DNA of 42,899 nucleotides from a virus: IMG/VR virus record IMGVR_UViG_3300026382_000003, positions 1 through 42,899 of that record, one strand, 5' to 3'. The position numbers were made by a program, and so were the translations under genes. Positions 7,612 to 15,137 of the stretch are shown piece after piece. The notes beneath the pieces were generated by a model. The model was not told where the DNA came from and did not search any database. It was given only the letters and a program-made list of their open reading frames with translations. Within the stretch, counting starts at the first letter, position 1, and every line of letters begins with the position of its first letter.

Positions 7612-8286
7612 TTATTCTCCTTTTATTTTGTTAATAATTTTTTGCATATCATACAACTCTTCAGTGTCTTTAATTACATTAGGAATTCCAAAATCTTTTA
7701 ATCTATTCTTTCCTATACTATCCTCCGTTGGTTCTGATATAAGAATTCTATGTCCTTCACTATCTACAACCAAATGTCCTACAAAATCAAAGTAACTTGG
7801 TATCATCATTTTGAATTTATTTGCCTTATACATTGGAAATTTTTTAAGAGTTCCTCCATCAACTATGTCTTCTTCAAGACATGTAACAATTATGTTTTTA
7901 TTTAATTGCAATATATCTTCAAGCCTTTGTCTTGATACCGTATCAAAATCTCCCCATAACTTCATACTATCTTTTTTATCAGGATACATTTTTGATAACG
8001 CTACAAATAACATTTCTCCGTATCTTGTTAGTGAGTCAATAACAATAGTTTCATATTGTGTGTCTTCTTTAAGATATTCTAATACTTTTCTAAACTCTCC
8101 AGCATCATTAATTGGAACAACATCTATGTCTTTATTTTTTACAGACGCACTACCTTTTTCTAAATCAAGAACCAATGCGTTCTTTACAGAACCTGCAAGA
8201 TATGTTTTTCCAATCCCAGATTTTCCAAAAAGAAGTGCTTTTAAGTTTTTTGCGATTAAATCTTTAGGTTTAATTGGTTTTATCAT
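7612..8286 (-). CDS. Sak4-like RecA-fold ATPase (single-strand annealing recombinase)
   Basis: A 224-aa P-loop protein with Walker A GKSGIGKT at 21-28 and Walker B IVIDS at 81-85, followed by LTRYGE. The length, single domain and the order LLFGKSGIGKT...LDLEKG match the phage AAA/Sak4 family (PF13479 type). Sak4 proteins anneal single strands for phage recombination and work with the phage SSB; an SSB-like gene lies four to five genes downstream, as expected. The ATG overlaps the stop of the upstream 59-aa gene (ATGA), and the RBS AAGGAGG lies inside that gene. Confidence 0.87.
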   Translation of the reverse strand: MIKPIKPKDLIAKNLKALLFGKSGIGKTYLAGSVKNALVLDLEKGSASVKNKDIDVVPINDAGEFRKVLEYLKEDTQYETIVIDSLTRYGEMLFVALSKMYPDKKDSMKLWGDFDTVSRQRLEDILQLNKNIIVTCLEEDIVDGGTLKKFPMYKANKFKMMIPSYFDFVGHLVVDSEGHRILISEPTEDSIGKNRLKDFGIPNVIKDTEELYDMQKIINKIKGE

Positions 8287-8462
8287 GTTTCCTCCTTATC
8301 TTCTTCTTTAAAAAGTTCTAAATCGTAATATCTATCAATCTCTTTTAATTGATATTCTAATTCTTTAATATTCAAGCCAAGCAGCAATTCTTCAAGCAAT
8401 CTTTCTTTACCAATTAGTTTTTCAATTTCTTCTGCAATACTCAATAATTCTTCTCTTGTCAT
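8283..8462 (-). CDS. Small Leu/Glu-rich helical protein, 59 aa
   Basis: Open frame beginning MTREELLSIAEEIEKL with AAAGGA upstream, ending in an ATGA overlap with the Sak4-like gene. The protein is a continuous amphipathic Leu/Glu/Lys helix of coiled-coil type, with an acidic end. No family recognised. Tight coupling to the Sak4-like gene suggests a partner or regulator, by position only. Confidence 0.72.
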   Translation of the reverse strand: MTREELLSIAEEIEKLIGKERLLEELLLGLNIKELEYQLKEIDRYYDLELFKEEDKEET

Positions 8463-8496
8463 TTTTTATCCTTTTATTTCTTTTTTTTTAATTTAC

Positions 8497-8850
8497 TTAC
8501 TGTTTATATATTCTATTGAATTCTCTGATTTTATTAAAGATTTCTTCTTTGTTCATTTTTTCATACATCTTAAACAATTCGTTAGCTATAGAGTCAATAT
8601 ATTCAACTAACTCTCTTTCAACCTTTTTTGATTTTCTTTTAACCTCTTTTGCAAAAATTCTAAAGTTTTCATTGCTCATAGGTATATATCTTTCAAAATT
8701 TTTATCTTTCTCAAATGTTGTGAAAGCTACACTATAACCTCTTGGTTCATTTCTGCCAGAAAAATAATTCATACCTCCAAGAGAATATATTATTTCAATT
8801 TTCATCCATAAACCGTTTTCTTTTTGTTTATACCAATCTTTGATTTTCAT
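8497..8850 (-). CDS. Hypothetical protein, 117 aa
   Basis: The N-terminal half is beta-rich with aromatic residues (YSLGGMNYFSGRNEPRGYSVAF), and the C-terminal half is a Lys/Glu helix. It resembles small early phage proteins that start MKIKDWYKQ, but I cannot name a family. Overlaps the next upstream gene by 4 bases (ATGA type). Confidence 0.75.
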   Translation of the reverse strand: MKIKDWYKQKENGLWMKIEIIYSLGGMNYFSGRNEPRGYSVAFTTFEKDKNFERYIPMSNENFRIFAKEVKRKSKKVERELVEYIDSIANELFKMYEKMNKEEIFNKIREFNRIYKQ

Positions 8851-9155
8851 TTTTTATTCCTTTTACATTTTTCTATTTCTTCTTGTAAATTTCTAATCAA
8901 ATAAGAAAAATATTCAATACAATCAGTCATATCATCAAACAATTCATCAATACCTATTTCATACACTCCAACAGTTTTTTCTTCATATTCATCTATTCTT
9001 TCGTGGTACCTTATTGGTATTACCAACTCAAGAATGAATTGGTCTTGATTCCTTTTTATAACTTCAGGTATAATTGTGTCTTTTTCTTCTTTGGCTCTTT
9101 TAACGGCTTCATCATAATTTTCTGTGTTCACGACAAAGTGATATTTTTCGTTCAT
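8847..9155 (-). CDS. Hypothetical protein, 102 aa
   Basis: Acidic alpha/beta protein with no recognised family; the C-terminal 40 residues are a Glu/Lys helix beginning at the DDMTDCIEYF segment. AAGGAG precedes the ATG. Overlaps both neighbours by 4 bases, so it is translated as part of a run of short early genes. Confidence 0.72.
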   Translation of the reverse strand: MNEKYHFVVNTENYDEAVKRAKEEKDTIIPEVIKRNQDQFILELVIPIRYHERIDEYEEKTVGVYEIGIDELFDDMTDCIEYFSYLIRNLQEEIEKCKRNKK

Positions 9156-9334
9156 TTGTTCTCCTTTTTATATCTCCATAATGAAGTGATTACATCATAA
9201 TCTTTATAATCATGAGTTATTGTAATAACATTTTGTGCAACGACTTCCACTTCATATCCTTGACTAACCCATTGTCTTATTTTTTTCTGAGTATCTGAAA
9301 CGGATTCACACATACAAACAAACTCTTTTTTCAT
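9152..9334 (-). CDS. Small protein with N-terminal cysteines, 60 aa
   Basis: Begins MKKEFVCMCESVSDTQ, with a CxC close to the N-terminus, and then a compact alpha/beta pattern. No family recognised. AAGGAG precedes ATG and it overlaps its neighbours by 4 bases. Confidence 0.7.
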   Translation of the reverse strand: MKKEFVCMCESVSDTQKKIRQWVSQGYEVEVVAQNVITITHDYKDYDVITSLWRYKKENK

Positions 9335-9543
9335 TTTATCTCCTTTTTAGATTTATTTAATTTTTCAAATTCTTTTATATAGTCATTAATGTTGTTGCTC
9401 CAATAATCTTTATTTAAGTTTTTAAAGACTTTTATTAAATCTTCCTCATTTTTGATGAGGTTTAACAATTGTTCCACTTTTTTAAGATTATTTTCATAAA
9501 AAATCAATCCTAAAAGTTTTAAACACTTTTCCTTTTTTTGCAT
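9331..9543 (-). CDS. Small Lys/Leu-rich helical protein, 70 aa
   Basis: Almost entirely helical by composition, Leu, Lys and Asn rich, with no membrane segment. Unknown function. AAAGGA precedes ATG. First of the overlapping short-gene cluster after the winged-helix regulator. Confidence 0.7.
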   Translation of the reverse strand: MQKKEKCLKLLGLIFYENNLKKVEQLLNLIKNEEDLIKVFKNLNKDYWSNNINDYIKEFEKLNKSKKEIK

Positions 9544-9592
9544 GTTTTATCCTTTCAAAAAAAAATTTCATAAATAGAACCAAAAGAGAGGA

Positions 9593-10048
9593 TTATTGTT
9601 TAAGTTTTAATTTATACAGTCTATATTGTTCGACCAAATTTGGTATCTTTCTATTTTTTACTTTTCTATAATTAATAACGATTTGTGGATTAACCATATA
9701 CTTGTCTTTTGATATTTTTACAATTAAGTCTTCTTTTTCAAGAGCTTTTAACCATCTATACAATGTTCTTATGCTTATGTTCAGTTCAGAAGCTATCCTT
9801 TCTTTATCTATTTCAACAATGTTTTCTTTGTTCATGTATCTAAACAGATATTCAATCAATACCATTTCTTTTAGTTTAAAAGCATTAAATAAAGTTAAAA
9901 ACAAAGAATACTTATTCCCTAATTTAGAACCAACAAGTGTGAACTTACAATGATATGGTTCAGAATAGTAATACTTCCTTGGTTCTTTAATAACAACTGT
10001 CTTACCTATTAGGTTAGTTGGTTCTACATATTCAACTTCATATTTCAT
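9593..10048 (-). CDS. Winged-helix DNA-binding regulator, 151 aa
   Basis: Residues about 75-120 hold a clear helix-turn-helix (DKERIASELNISIRTLYRWLKALEKEDLI) followed by a wing. The N-terminal part is beta-like and the C-terminus is basic. I start it at ATG 10048: the longer frame from 10099 would begin upstream of the -10 box of its own promoter (10088-10093) and could not be translated from that transcript. It is the first gene of the leftward early operon, so it is a good candidate for an early-operon regulator or for a replication-initiation protein of the same fold. Confidence 0.8.
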   Translation of the reverse strand: MKYEVEYVEPTNLIGKTVVIKEPRKYYYSEPYHCKFTLVGSKLGNKYSLFLTLFNAFKLKEMVLIEYLFRYMNKENIVEIDKERIASELNISIRTLYRWLKALEKEDLIVKISKDKYMVNPQIVINYRKVKNRKIPNLVEQYRLYKLKLKQ

Positions 10049-10080
10049 TGTTCCGTTTTCCCTCTTTCTTTTGTCCTTTT

Positions 10081-10133
10081 GTGACACATTATAGCACATT
10101 TTTTAATTTTGTGTCATCCCGTGTCACAAAAAA
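10081..10133. promoter_or_regulatory. GTGACA/TGTCAC operator-like repeats over the early promoter
   Basis: Three GTGACAC/GTGTCA units lie around the promoter: GTGACAC at 10081-10087, GTGTCA at 10111-10116 and GTGTCAC at 10121-10127. The last two form an imperfect palindrome TTGTG..CACAA over the -35 box. The same TGACA/TGTCA half-sites recur at 36761-36812. A phage winged-helix protein is the likely binder (inference). Confidence 0.6.
10088..10117 (-). promoter_or_regulatory. Extended -10 promoter of the leftward early operon
   Basis: On the minus strand ATGACA (10117-10112) is followed after 18 bases by TGC-TATAAT (TATAAT at 10093-10088), a strong extended -10 element. Transcription would start near 10081 and give a leader of about 30 bases before ATG 10048. 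Confidence 0.8.
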
Positions 10134-10166
10134 TCTTGTAAACTACCGAAAATACGAAACTTTAAA

Positions 10167-10195
10167 TTGAGTATAATAATATATATTATACTCAA
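10167..10195. repeat. Perfect 11-bp inverted repeat with internal TATAAT
   Basis: TTGAGTATAAT at 10167-10177 and its exact complement at 10185-10195, separated by 7 bases. A run of Ts follows on the + strand. It lies between the early promoter and the 51-aa gene. It could be a terminator for the leftward genes at 10.2-11.5 kb, an operator, or a symmetrical promoter; the sequence does not decide between these. Confidence 0.65.
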
Positions 10196-10215
10196 CTATT
10201 TTTTTTATCATTTGC

Positions 10216-10371
10216 CTATATTTCTTTTTCCGTATGTTTTCTGTATTCATTAAAAACTTCCAAGCACCACTCATTTAAGAACCAATCAAACTTCGTGTAA
10301 TGCTTCATAGGTTTTTTAAACAAATATAAATTAAATATCAATTGTGCTAATAAGAATTTCAATGTTTCCAT
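10216..10371 (-). CDS. Small aromatic protein, 51 aa
   Basis: Open frame METLKFLLAQLIFNLYLFKK with AAAGGAAAG in front of the ATG. The first 20 residues are hydrophobic enough for a short membrane-associated helix, followed by a Trp/Phe/Lys-rich tail (FDWFLNEW). Function unknown. The WF pair is one of the reading frames of the AGAACCAA word. Confidence 0.65.
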   Translation of the reverse strand: METLKFLLAQLIFNLYLFKKPMKHYTKFDWFLNEWCLEVFNEYRKHTEKEI

Positions 10372-10458
10372 TTTTCTTTCCTTTATTTTTTTCTATTTAA
10401 ACATATTCTTTGCAGAACCAATTGTCGTTAAATTTGTGTAGTGAGATTTTAGGTATCT

Positions 10459-10725
10459 TTACTGTTGAGATTTACCTTTTATTTTGTTTCTTATTTTTCT
10501 AATTAGTTTTGGTTCTCTTATAGGGAGAAACCATAAATAAATTGACACTAATGCCGAAGCTATCATGCCAGTTGCTAAACCACTATATGTCCCTGCTGTA
10601 AGGAATACTATGACTCCTAAAGACAAAAGGTCAATTAATGCATTTAGAACCATAAATTCTCTAAGTTTGTGTAGGATAATCAACAAATTAAATGCCATAA
10701 ATATACCACTTATTATTACCATCAT
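10459..10725 (-). CDS. Small membrane protein, two or three TM helices, 88 aa
   Basis: Hydrophobic segments at about residues 2-18, 30-50 and 53-70 with a strongly basic C-terminal tail (REPKLIRKIRNKIKGK). This resembles a small holin or antiholin, but it lies away from the lysis cassette and is transcribed leftward, so a membrane or superinfection role is equally possible. AGGAGA precedes ATG. Confidence 0.72.
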   Translation of the reverse strand: MMVIISGIFMAFNLLIILHKLREFMVLNALIDLLSLGVIVFLTAGTYSGLATGMIASALVSIYLWFLPIREPKLIRKIRNKIKGKSQQ

Positions 10726-10772
10726 TGGTTCTCTCCTATTGTGTAGAAGTTTTACATTAGTAATGCGTAAGC

Positions 10773-10808
10773 ATAAAAAAATTAAGTTAAGGCTTAAAGC
10801 CCTAACTT
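10773..10808 (-). terminator. Rho-independent terminator, leftward
   Basis: On the minus strand a stem AAGTTA-x-GGCTT pairs with AAGCC-x-TAACTT (one internal mismatch), followed by AATTTTTTTA. The hairpin starts inside the last codons of the 164-aa gene, so it ends that transcript. Confidence 0.75.
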
Positions 10809-11288
10809 ATCTAAGAGTTCTTCTTTAGTAATAGTCTCTACCGTTGGTTCTATTTCTTTGGTAGTAATTGAAAAATATTTGAAATCTTCACTGAACCAGA
10901 TTTTACTCATTGTTGTTTCAGTGTCGTTAATCATCCATTCAGAGCTGTAACCGTTAGCAAATGGTTGCAAAGAAACATTGTAAGTTTCAAGTAGTTCTAC
11001 TATGGCTAATCCTACGATTTCATTAGGTAATTTAATTTTTAGTTTTTCATTAGGGAATAATGGAATACTGTATTCTCTGATACCTAAGTCTACTCCTGCT
11101 TGTTCATTCCATACGCTAATTACTACTTTTAGATTATCATCGTATAAATCACAAAATACTCTAAATCTATTTCCATCCACAATACTTTCTTTTACTATAT
11201 CAGAGCTCATTGGTTCTGAACTTAATTCTCTTACAAAGAAATCTCTTAAGTTATTTACTTTACTTACATTTCTTTTTACTACTTTCAT
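10794..11288 (-). CDS. Hypothetical protein, 164 aa
   Basis: Acidic alpha/beta protein with no recognised family. It has a beta-rich central part (FRVFCDLYDDNLKVVISVWNEQ) and a short amphipathic C-terminus (ETITKEELLDKLGL). Start 11288 is chosen for the AAGGAG site; the ORF extends further upstream without a second RBS. It is followed at once by an intrinsic terminator, so it is probably expressed as a separate short leftward transcript. Confidence 0.75.
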   Translation of the reverse strand: MKVVKRNVSKVNNLRDFFVRELSSEPMSSDIVKESIVDGNRFRVFCDLYDDNLKVVISVWNEQAGVDLGIREYSIPLFPNEKLKIKLPNEIVGLAIVELLETYNVSLQPFANGYSSEWMINDTETTMSKIWFSEDFKYFSITTKEIEPTVETITKEELLDKLGL

Positions 11289-11360
11289 TTTCACTCCTTT
11301 TCTTGTTTTTTTTATCACAACTACTACTACAAGCTACCTATACTACACAAAATTCGCCTT

Positions 11361-11480
11361 TCATTTAGTAAAGGCAAATTCTCTGATTTTATAGACTCTG
11401 TATCCTAATTTTTTCATTAGTCTCACTTTTCCGTTTATCACTATGCGTTGGTTCTTATGGTTTACTATGTAGTAAATCAT
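11361..11480 (-). CDS. Small basic protein, 39 aa
   Basis: MIYYIVNHKNQRIVINGKVR and on, beginning after AAAGGAG. Basic, beta-like, no family. An upstream in-frame ATG (11549) has no ribosome site and would run through a hairpin-forming sequence. It is the first leftward gene next to the divergent control region. Confidence 0.6.
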   Translation of the reverse strand: MIYYIVNHKNQRIVINGKVRLMKKLGYRVYKIREFAFTK

Positions 11481-11549
11481 CTTTAACTCCTTTAAGTGTT
11501 TTTTCATTTCATGAGAAATGAATGAAAAAAACACAAAGCTCATACACAA

Positions 11550-11791
11550 GAACCAACACTTAGAACCAACACAAAAGAATTCTTTTTTCTTGACACAGGG
11601 GAAGGGTCAAGGCTTTAGAGAGAGTGGGTAGTTAGTTTAACCCCCACAAAATTTTATATTAAATTTCAACCTATGCTCTTTCAACAATTAAGGAGAGAGA
11701 AGAAAACCGAGAGGAAAAAAGGAGCTAAAAACCTCTCATGAAAATTGTAGTATAATTTTTCATATAGAACAAATAAAAAAGGAGATTAAAA
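11550..11791. promoter_or_regulatory. Divergent control region with GC-rich inverted repeats, candidate pac/cos region
   Basis: This 240-base gap separates the leftward and rightward blocks, directly upstream of the small terminase. It holds two tandem AGAACCAAC words 13 bases apart (11549, 11562), a CTTGAC/GTCAAG inverted repeat (11589-11611), a GTGGG/CCCAC inverted repeat (11624-11647) in an unusually GC-rich patch, and GAGAGG/CCTCTC (11709-11737). Sites just before terS are common places for packaging initiation; that role is inference. Confidence 0.55.
11751..11756 (+). promoter_or_regulatory. Probable -10 box for the rightward late block
   Basis: A perfect TATAAT 35 bases before the small terminase ATG. 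No good -35 hexamer stands at 16-18 bases upstream, so the promoter is either weak, activated, or read with an altered sigma factor; the phage does encode a sigma region 4-like protein. Confidence 0.5.
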
Positions 11792-12436
11792 ATGGATATC
11801 AAAAAAAGACTTGAGTATGCTTCGTTGGTTCTAAAGCAATTTAACGAAGAAGATTATTTAGAACCAAGTGAATTGGTTAGTATTAGCGAAGATACTGGAG
11901 TTAATGATTTAAGCAAAATAGCAAAGACCATTGTTTACATAAGGAAAAGATTTAACGAAGGAGCTTCAAGATATGAGGCTTTTAAGAGTGCTTTTCCTGA
12001 AAGATGTGTCGTAACGGATACTGATGCCCCTCTTGGTTCTAAAGATAAAAAAGTAGGAGATGAGCTTGGTAGAACGACGATAGAGCTTAAAGCTAAAAGA
12101 CTTGAAAACTCTAAATTGTATAAATATATAGTTTCTACATTGCATACTTCTTTGTATGTTACATATGCACTTGATAGAATGAAAGTGTTGGATTTGTCTC
12201 TTAAAAAGATTTTTGATGAGAGAACCAAGGACAGAGATAGAATCGAATATATGAAGGTATTTTTACAAGAAACCAGAAAGCCTGAAAAAGCTCAAGAGCT
12301 TGAACTTAATGTAAACATTCAAAATAATGATGTAAGCATTGTTCAAATTGAGGATAAACTTGATAAAATAGCGAGTAGGCTTCAAGGATTGGATGCAAGT
12401 AAAGTAATAGAGCTATCTTCAAAAAAAGAAGGATAA
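11792..12436 (+). CDS. Probable terminase small subunit, 214 aa
   Basis: The first gene of the rightward packaging, lysis and virion block, two kilobases before the large terminase. The protein is mostly helical, with a potential helix-turn-helix region in the first 80 residues (ISEDTGVNDLSKIAKTI) and a long Lys/Asp/Glu helix in the C-terminal third ending in a coiled-coil-like segment. This fits a small terminase that recognises the packaging site, but there is no unambiguous family motif and the call rests mainly on position. Strong AAGGAG site. Confidence 0.6.
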   Translation: MDIKKRLEYASLVLKQFNEEDYLEPSELVSISEDTGVNDLSKIAKTIVYIRKRFNEGASRYEAFKSAFPERCVVTDTDAPLGSKDKKVGDELGRTTIELKAKRLENSKLYKYIVSTLHTSLYVTYALDRMKVLDLSLKKIFDERTKDRDRIEYMKVFLQETRKPEKAQELELNVNIQNNDVSIVQIEDKLDKIASRLQGLDASKVIELSSKKEG

Positions 12437-12438
12437 AG

Positions 12439-12810
12439 ATGATTAAGGGCGGACAAATGAAGCATATAAATGAATTCAATATAGCTGATTATATAGTTGT
12501 AGGGTTCTCTCTTTTAGCTTCGGGGATTGGTTCTTTTGTAAGAAGAGACTTATCTTCCTTTTCAATCAAGAGAAAACTTACGATGTTAGCTTTAGACCTC
12601 ATTGGTTCTGTTTCAATAGGTATTACTGTATTTTTGCTTGTATATGGTTGGTCAGAAAACATGATATTAAGTGCTGGAATAGCTTCTGCGTTTGGACATA
12701 TAGGGACTAGGGGAGTATATCTCATGGAACTTATGATTGCTGATAAGCTAAATTCTGAAGCCATGAGAAAAGCTGTAGAGGAGTATTATAACAAAGAGAA
12801 AAACAAATGA
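12439..12810 (+). CDS. LydA-like holin, 123 aa
   Basis: Three hydrophobic segments (about 16-30, 50-70 and 75-95) and the family signature AGIASAFGHIGTRGVYLMELM near residues 80-102, typical of LydA/Phage_holin_3_3 holins. The C-terminus is charged and cytoplasmic-looking. It forms membrane lesions that release the endolysin encoded just downstream. An alternative start lies 18 bases on, as in dual-start holins, but the second ATG has only a poor RBS. Confidence 0.82.
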   Translation: MIKGGQMKHINEFNIADYIVVGFSLLASGIGSFVRRDLSSFSIKRKLTMLALDLIGSVSIGITVFLLVYGWSENMILSAGIASAFGHIGTRGVYLMELMIADKLNSEAMRKAVEEYYNKEKNK

Positions 12811-12896
12811 GTGAAATATATTTCTTTGTATATTATAGCACTTTAAGCATAATAATAGGAGTATGCATTTCTGTATATATCATTAAGGAGCAATAA
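12807..12896 (+). CDS. Single-TM micropeptide in the lysis cassette, 29 aa
   Basis: Starts inside the holin stop (ATGA) and encodes MSEIYFFVYYSTLSIIIGVC..., a single hydrophobic helix with a short charged end. The stop TAA overlaps the next small ATG. Its coupling to the holin suggests an antiholin, a spanin-like accessory or a regulator; no family match is possible at this length. Confidence 0.55.
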   Translation: MSEIYFFVYYSTLSIIIGVCISVYIIKEQ

Positions 12897-12973
12897 TGGA
12901 GGCTTTAATTACGGTATTATTGATAGCAATATTAATTTTAATCTTACAGATAGTGTATTTAACCTTATCATAA
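12896..12973 (+). CDS. Single-TM micropeptide in the lysis cassette, 25 aa
   Basis: MEALITVLLIAILILILQIV followed by YLTLS, an almost uninterrupted hydrophobic helix. AAGGAGCAATA before its ATG is an excellent ribosome site, nearly the same as the one before the endolysin, which argues that it is really translated. Probably a lysis accessory membrane peptide. Confidence 0.6.
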   Translation: MEALITVLLIAILILILQIVYLTLS

Positions 12974-12983
12974 GGAGCAACAA

Positions 12984-13409
12984 ATGAGCTTTTCATTTGG
13001 CAAAACATCCCTTAAAAGACTTGAGGGAGTTCATCCTTCATTACGGTTGGTTCTTGAAGACGCAATTAAGATTAGCAAGGTAGATTTTGGGATAGCTTCT
13101 GGCGTAAGAACCGCTGAAGAACAATATCAGAAATATATAAATGGATTAAGCGAGATTGATGGATATAAAAAGAAATCAAAGCATCAGATACAAGAAGATG
13201 GATATGGTCATGCGGTTGATGTTTATATTTGGGACGGAAGGAACAAAAAAGGAATATTTGACTACACAAAAGAAAATGGATGGATGTGGTTAGAAGTTGG
13301 TAGAGCTATTCTTAGGGCTTCAAGATTACGAAACGTTCCTATTACTTGGGGGTTAACATTTAACATTGGTTCTGGTTATGACATAGGGCATTTTGAATTA
13401 AAGGATTGA
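12984..13409 (+). CDS. Endolysin, M15 (VanY-type) zinc peptidase, 141 aa
   Basis: Small single-domain peptidoglycan peptidase. Zinc ligands fit the M15 pattern: H67 in SKHQ, D79 in GHAVDV, and H136 in DIGHFEL; SGVRT at 39-43 is the usual substrate-binding segment. It cleaves peptide cross-links in the cell wall. There is no signal peptide, so it depends on the holin upstream. AAGGAG before ATG. Confidence 0.9.
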   Translation: MSFSFGKTSLKRLEGVHPSLRLVLEDAIKISKVDFGIASGVRTAEEQYQKYINGLSEIDGYKKKSKHQIQEDGYGHAVDVYIWDGRNKKGIFDYTKENGWMWLEVGRAILRASRLRNVPITWGLTFNIGSGYDIGHFELKD

Positions 13410-13410
13410 T

Positions 13411-13593
13411 ATGGAACACAAAAAAGAAAAATGGATACAAAAAGCTATTAAGAAAAAAGGAGCTTTTACCTCTTCTTGCAAAAGAAAAGGTTTTAAAAAG
13501 GTTACCTTAGCATGTATTAATCTTGGGCTTAAAAGCAAAAATTCTCTTACAAGAAAAAGAGCTAGACTTGCAAATACTCTTAAGGAACTTTAA
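13411..13593 (+). CDS. Small very basic phage protein, 60 aa
   Basis: Lys/Arg-rich throughout, with two cysteines and a pattern WIQKAIKKKGAF...RKRARLANTLKEL common to short proteins encoded near terminase genes of many phages. Role unknown; nucleic-acid binding is plausible from charge. The stop overlaps the large terminase ATG. Confidence 0.75.
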   Translation: MEHKKEKWIQKAIKKKGAFTSSCKRKGFKKVTLACINLGLKSKNSLTRKRARLANTLKEL

Positions 13594-15092
13594 TGATAGT
13601 AGAGAGAAAAAGATATGATGAACCATATATTCCTAAGCATAAAGAGACATTGAAATTCTTTATATGGTTTAATACATTTTTTAAGGAAGAAAATAAAAGT
13701 GCTGAAGCACATTTTCAGTTAGTTGACCACTTGCTGTCAAAAGATAAGCATAAAGTAGTTATGTGCCATAGAGGATTAGGGAAATCTGCTCTCACGAAAT
13801 ATAACATTCTTCGTTGGCTCTCACTTGGGAAAAAGCCTAATTTTGGAGAATTTGATTATATTCTTATTATTCAAGACAGTGTATCTATGGTTGAATCTAC
13901 TTTTGAAACTTTACTGGCTCTAATTGAACAAAGTGAATTAAGCAAAATTCTTGAGATTAGAAAAAAAAGATTAGGAGATGACCCTACTTTATATATTTGG
14001 CATAAAGAGCTTAAAAAGATGTTCTATCTTAAAGGTCGTGGTTCAGGACAAAGTTTAAGAGGAACCAACATAGCAAATAAGCGTCCTAATATAGTTATCC
14101 TTGACGATATAGAAAACGATGAAAAACATTCTACAAAAGAGTCAAGAACCAAATTGAAAAATTGGTTTAATAATGTGGTTAGACCGTCTATAAATCCTAA
14201 CAAGTATGAGTTTATTTTCATTGGAACTCCTATACATGAAGATTGCTTGTTATTGGATTTAGTAAGAAGTAAAAGCTGGAAAGCAATAGTATTGCCAGTT
14301 GCTGAAGATTTTCCGCCAGAAGATTGGAATAAATTAGTAACTTCATGGTCTGATAGATTCACTCCTGATTATGTTAGAGAGATTTACGAAGATTTAAAGG
14401 ACCAAGGAAAAGAGACATCTTTTTATCAAGAATATATGCTTCAAGTTACACCTAAAGATGATTTATTATTTAACATGGAAAATATTAATTACTATGATAT
14501 TAACGATATGAAAGATAAACTTGAGTCATTAACTTATTATGTGTCAGTTGATTTAGCCGTATCCGAAAAATCATATGCTGACTATACCGCTATATCAGTA
14601 ATAGGAGTTGATGAAAACAACAATTGGTTCTTAGTAGATGGATTTTTTGGAAGAATTAAACCTGATGAAACTATAGACAAAATCTTTACTTTTGTGACAA
14701 GATGGAATCCATATGCTGTGGTTCTTGAAAAAGTAGCCTTTCAGTTGTCTATGAAAACATTTATTCAGAACGAAATGGTTAAGAGAGGAAAATTCTTTAA
14801 CCTTCAAATGGTTAGTAGAACCAAAGCAAAACTTGCCGTTTTTAAGGCATTGCAACCAATTGTTGAAATGGGAAGATTGTGGCTTCCTAAGACGCATATG
14901 AAAGAATTTGTTGATGAATTAAAGCATGAAATGAGCTTGGTTACTAATGACGCTATATTAGCTAAACATGACGATTTGTTAGACTCAATAGCACAATTGA
15001 CGCTTATTGATGTAATTTATACGGAACCAATAACTTCTTCAAACATTGGAGATGTAACTGATGAAGAATATAAAAATCCATACTTGTTTTGA
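13593..15092 (+). CDS. terL: Terminase large subunit, 499 aa
   Basis: The ATP-driven DNA packaging motor and nuclease. Walker A HRGLGKSA at 59-66, Walker B IVILDD at 167-172, and a C-terminal RNase H-fold nuclease with D320 (SVDLAV), D330, an E379 region and D460/D461/D464 (KHDDLLDSIAQL). Length and motifs fit podovirus-type terminases. It overlaps the small basic gene upstream by one base and is followed by a new promoter at 15.1 kb. Confidence 0.95.
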   Translation: MIVERKRYDEPYIPKHKETLKFFIWFNTFFKEENKSAEAHFQLVDHLLSKDKHKVVMCHRGLGKSALTKYNILRWLSLGKKPNFGEFDYILIIQDSVSMVESTFETLLALIEQSELSKILEIRKKRLGDDPTLYIWHKELKKMFYLKGRGSGQSLRGTNIANKRPNIVILDDIENDEKHSTKESRTKLKNWFNNVVRPSINPNKYEFIFIGTPIHEDCLLLDLVRSKSWKAIVLPVAEDFPPEDWNKLVTSWSDRFTPDYVREIYEDLKDQGKETSFYQEYMLQVTPKDDLLFNMENINYYDINDMKDKLESLTYYVSVDLAVSEKSYADYTAISVIGVDENNNWFLVDGFFGRIKPDETIDKIFTFVTRWNPYAVVLEKVAFQLSMKTFIQNEMVKRGKFFNLQMVSRTKAKLAVFKALQPIVEMGRLWLPKTHMKEFVDELKHEMSLVTNDAILAKHDDLLDSIAQLTLIDVIYTEPITSSNIGDVTDEEYKNPYLF

Positions 15093-15121
15093 ATTTAATT
15101 TTTGTGTTATAATTCACAAAA
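15084..15121 (+). promoter_or_regulatory. Promoter with an overlapping palindromic operator
   Basis: TTGTTT (15084-15089), 18 bases, then the extended -10 TGT-TATAAT (TATAAT at 15108-15113). A hyphenated palindrome TTTTGTG / CACAAAA (15100-15106 and 15115-15121) covers the -10 box. It sits in the only gap after terL and would drive the tail-fibre, portal and capsid genes. The TTGTG/CACAA half-site is also seen near 10.12 kb. Confidence 0.7.
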
Positions 15122-15137
15122 CCGATAAAGGTAAACA

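Noticed and set aside
11671-11739. 21-aa rightward frame in the divergent control region
   Set aside because: No ribosome site in front of its ATG, and its content is explained by purine-rich leader sequence.
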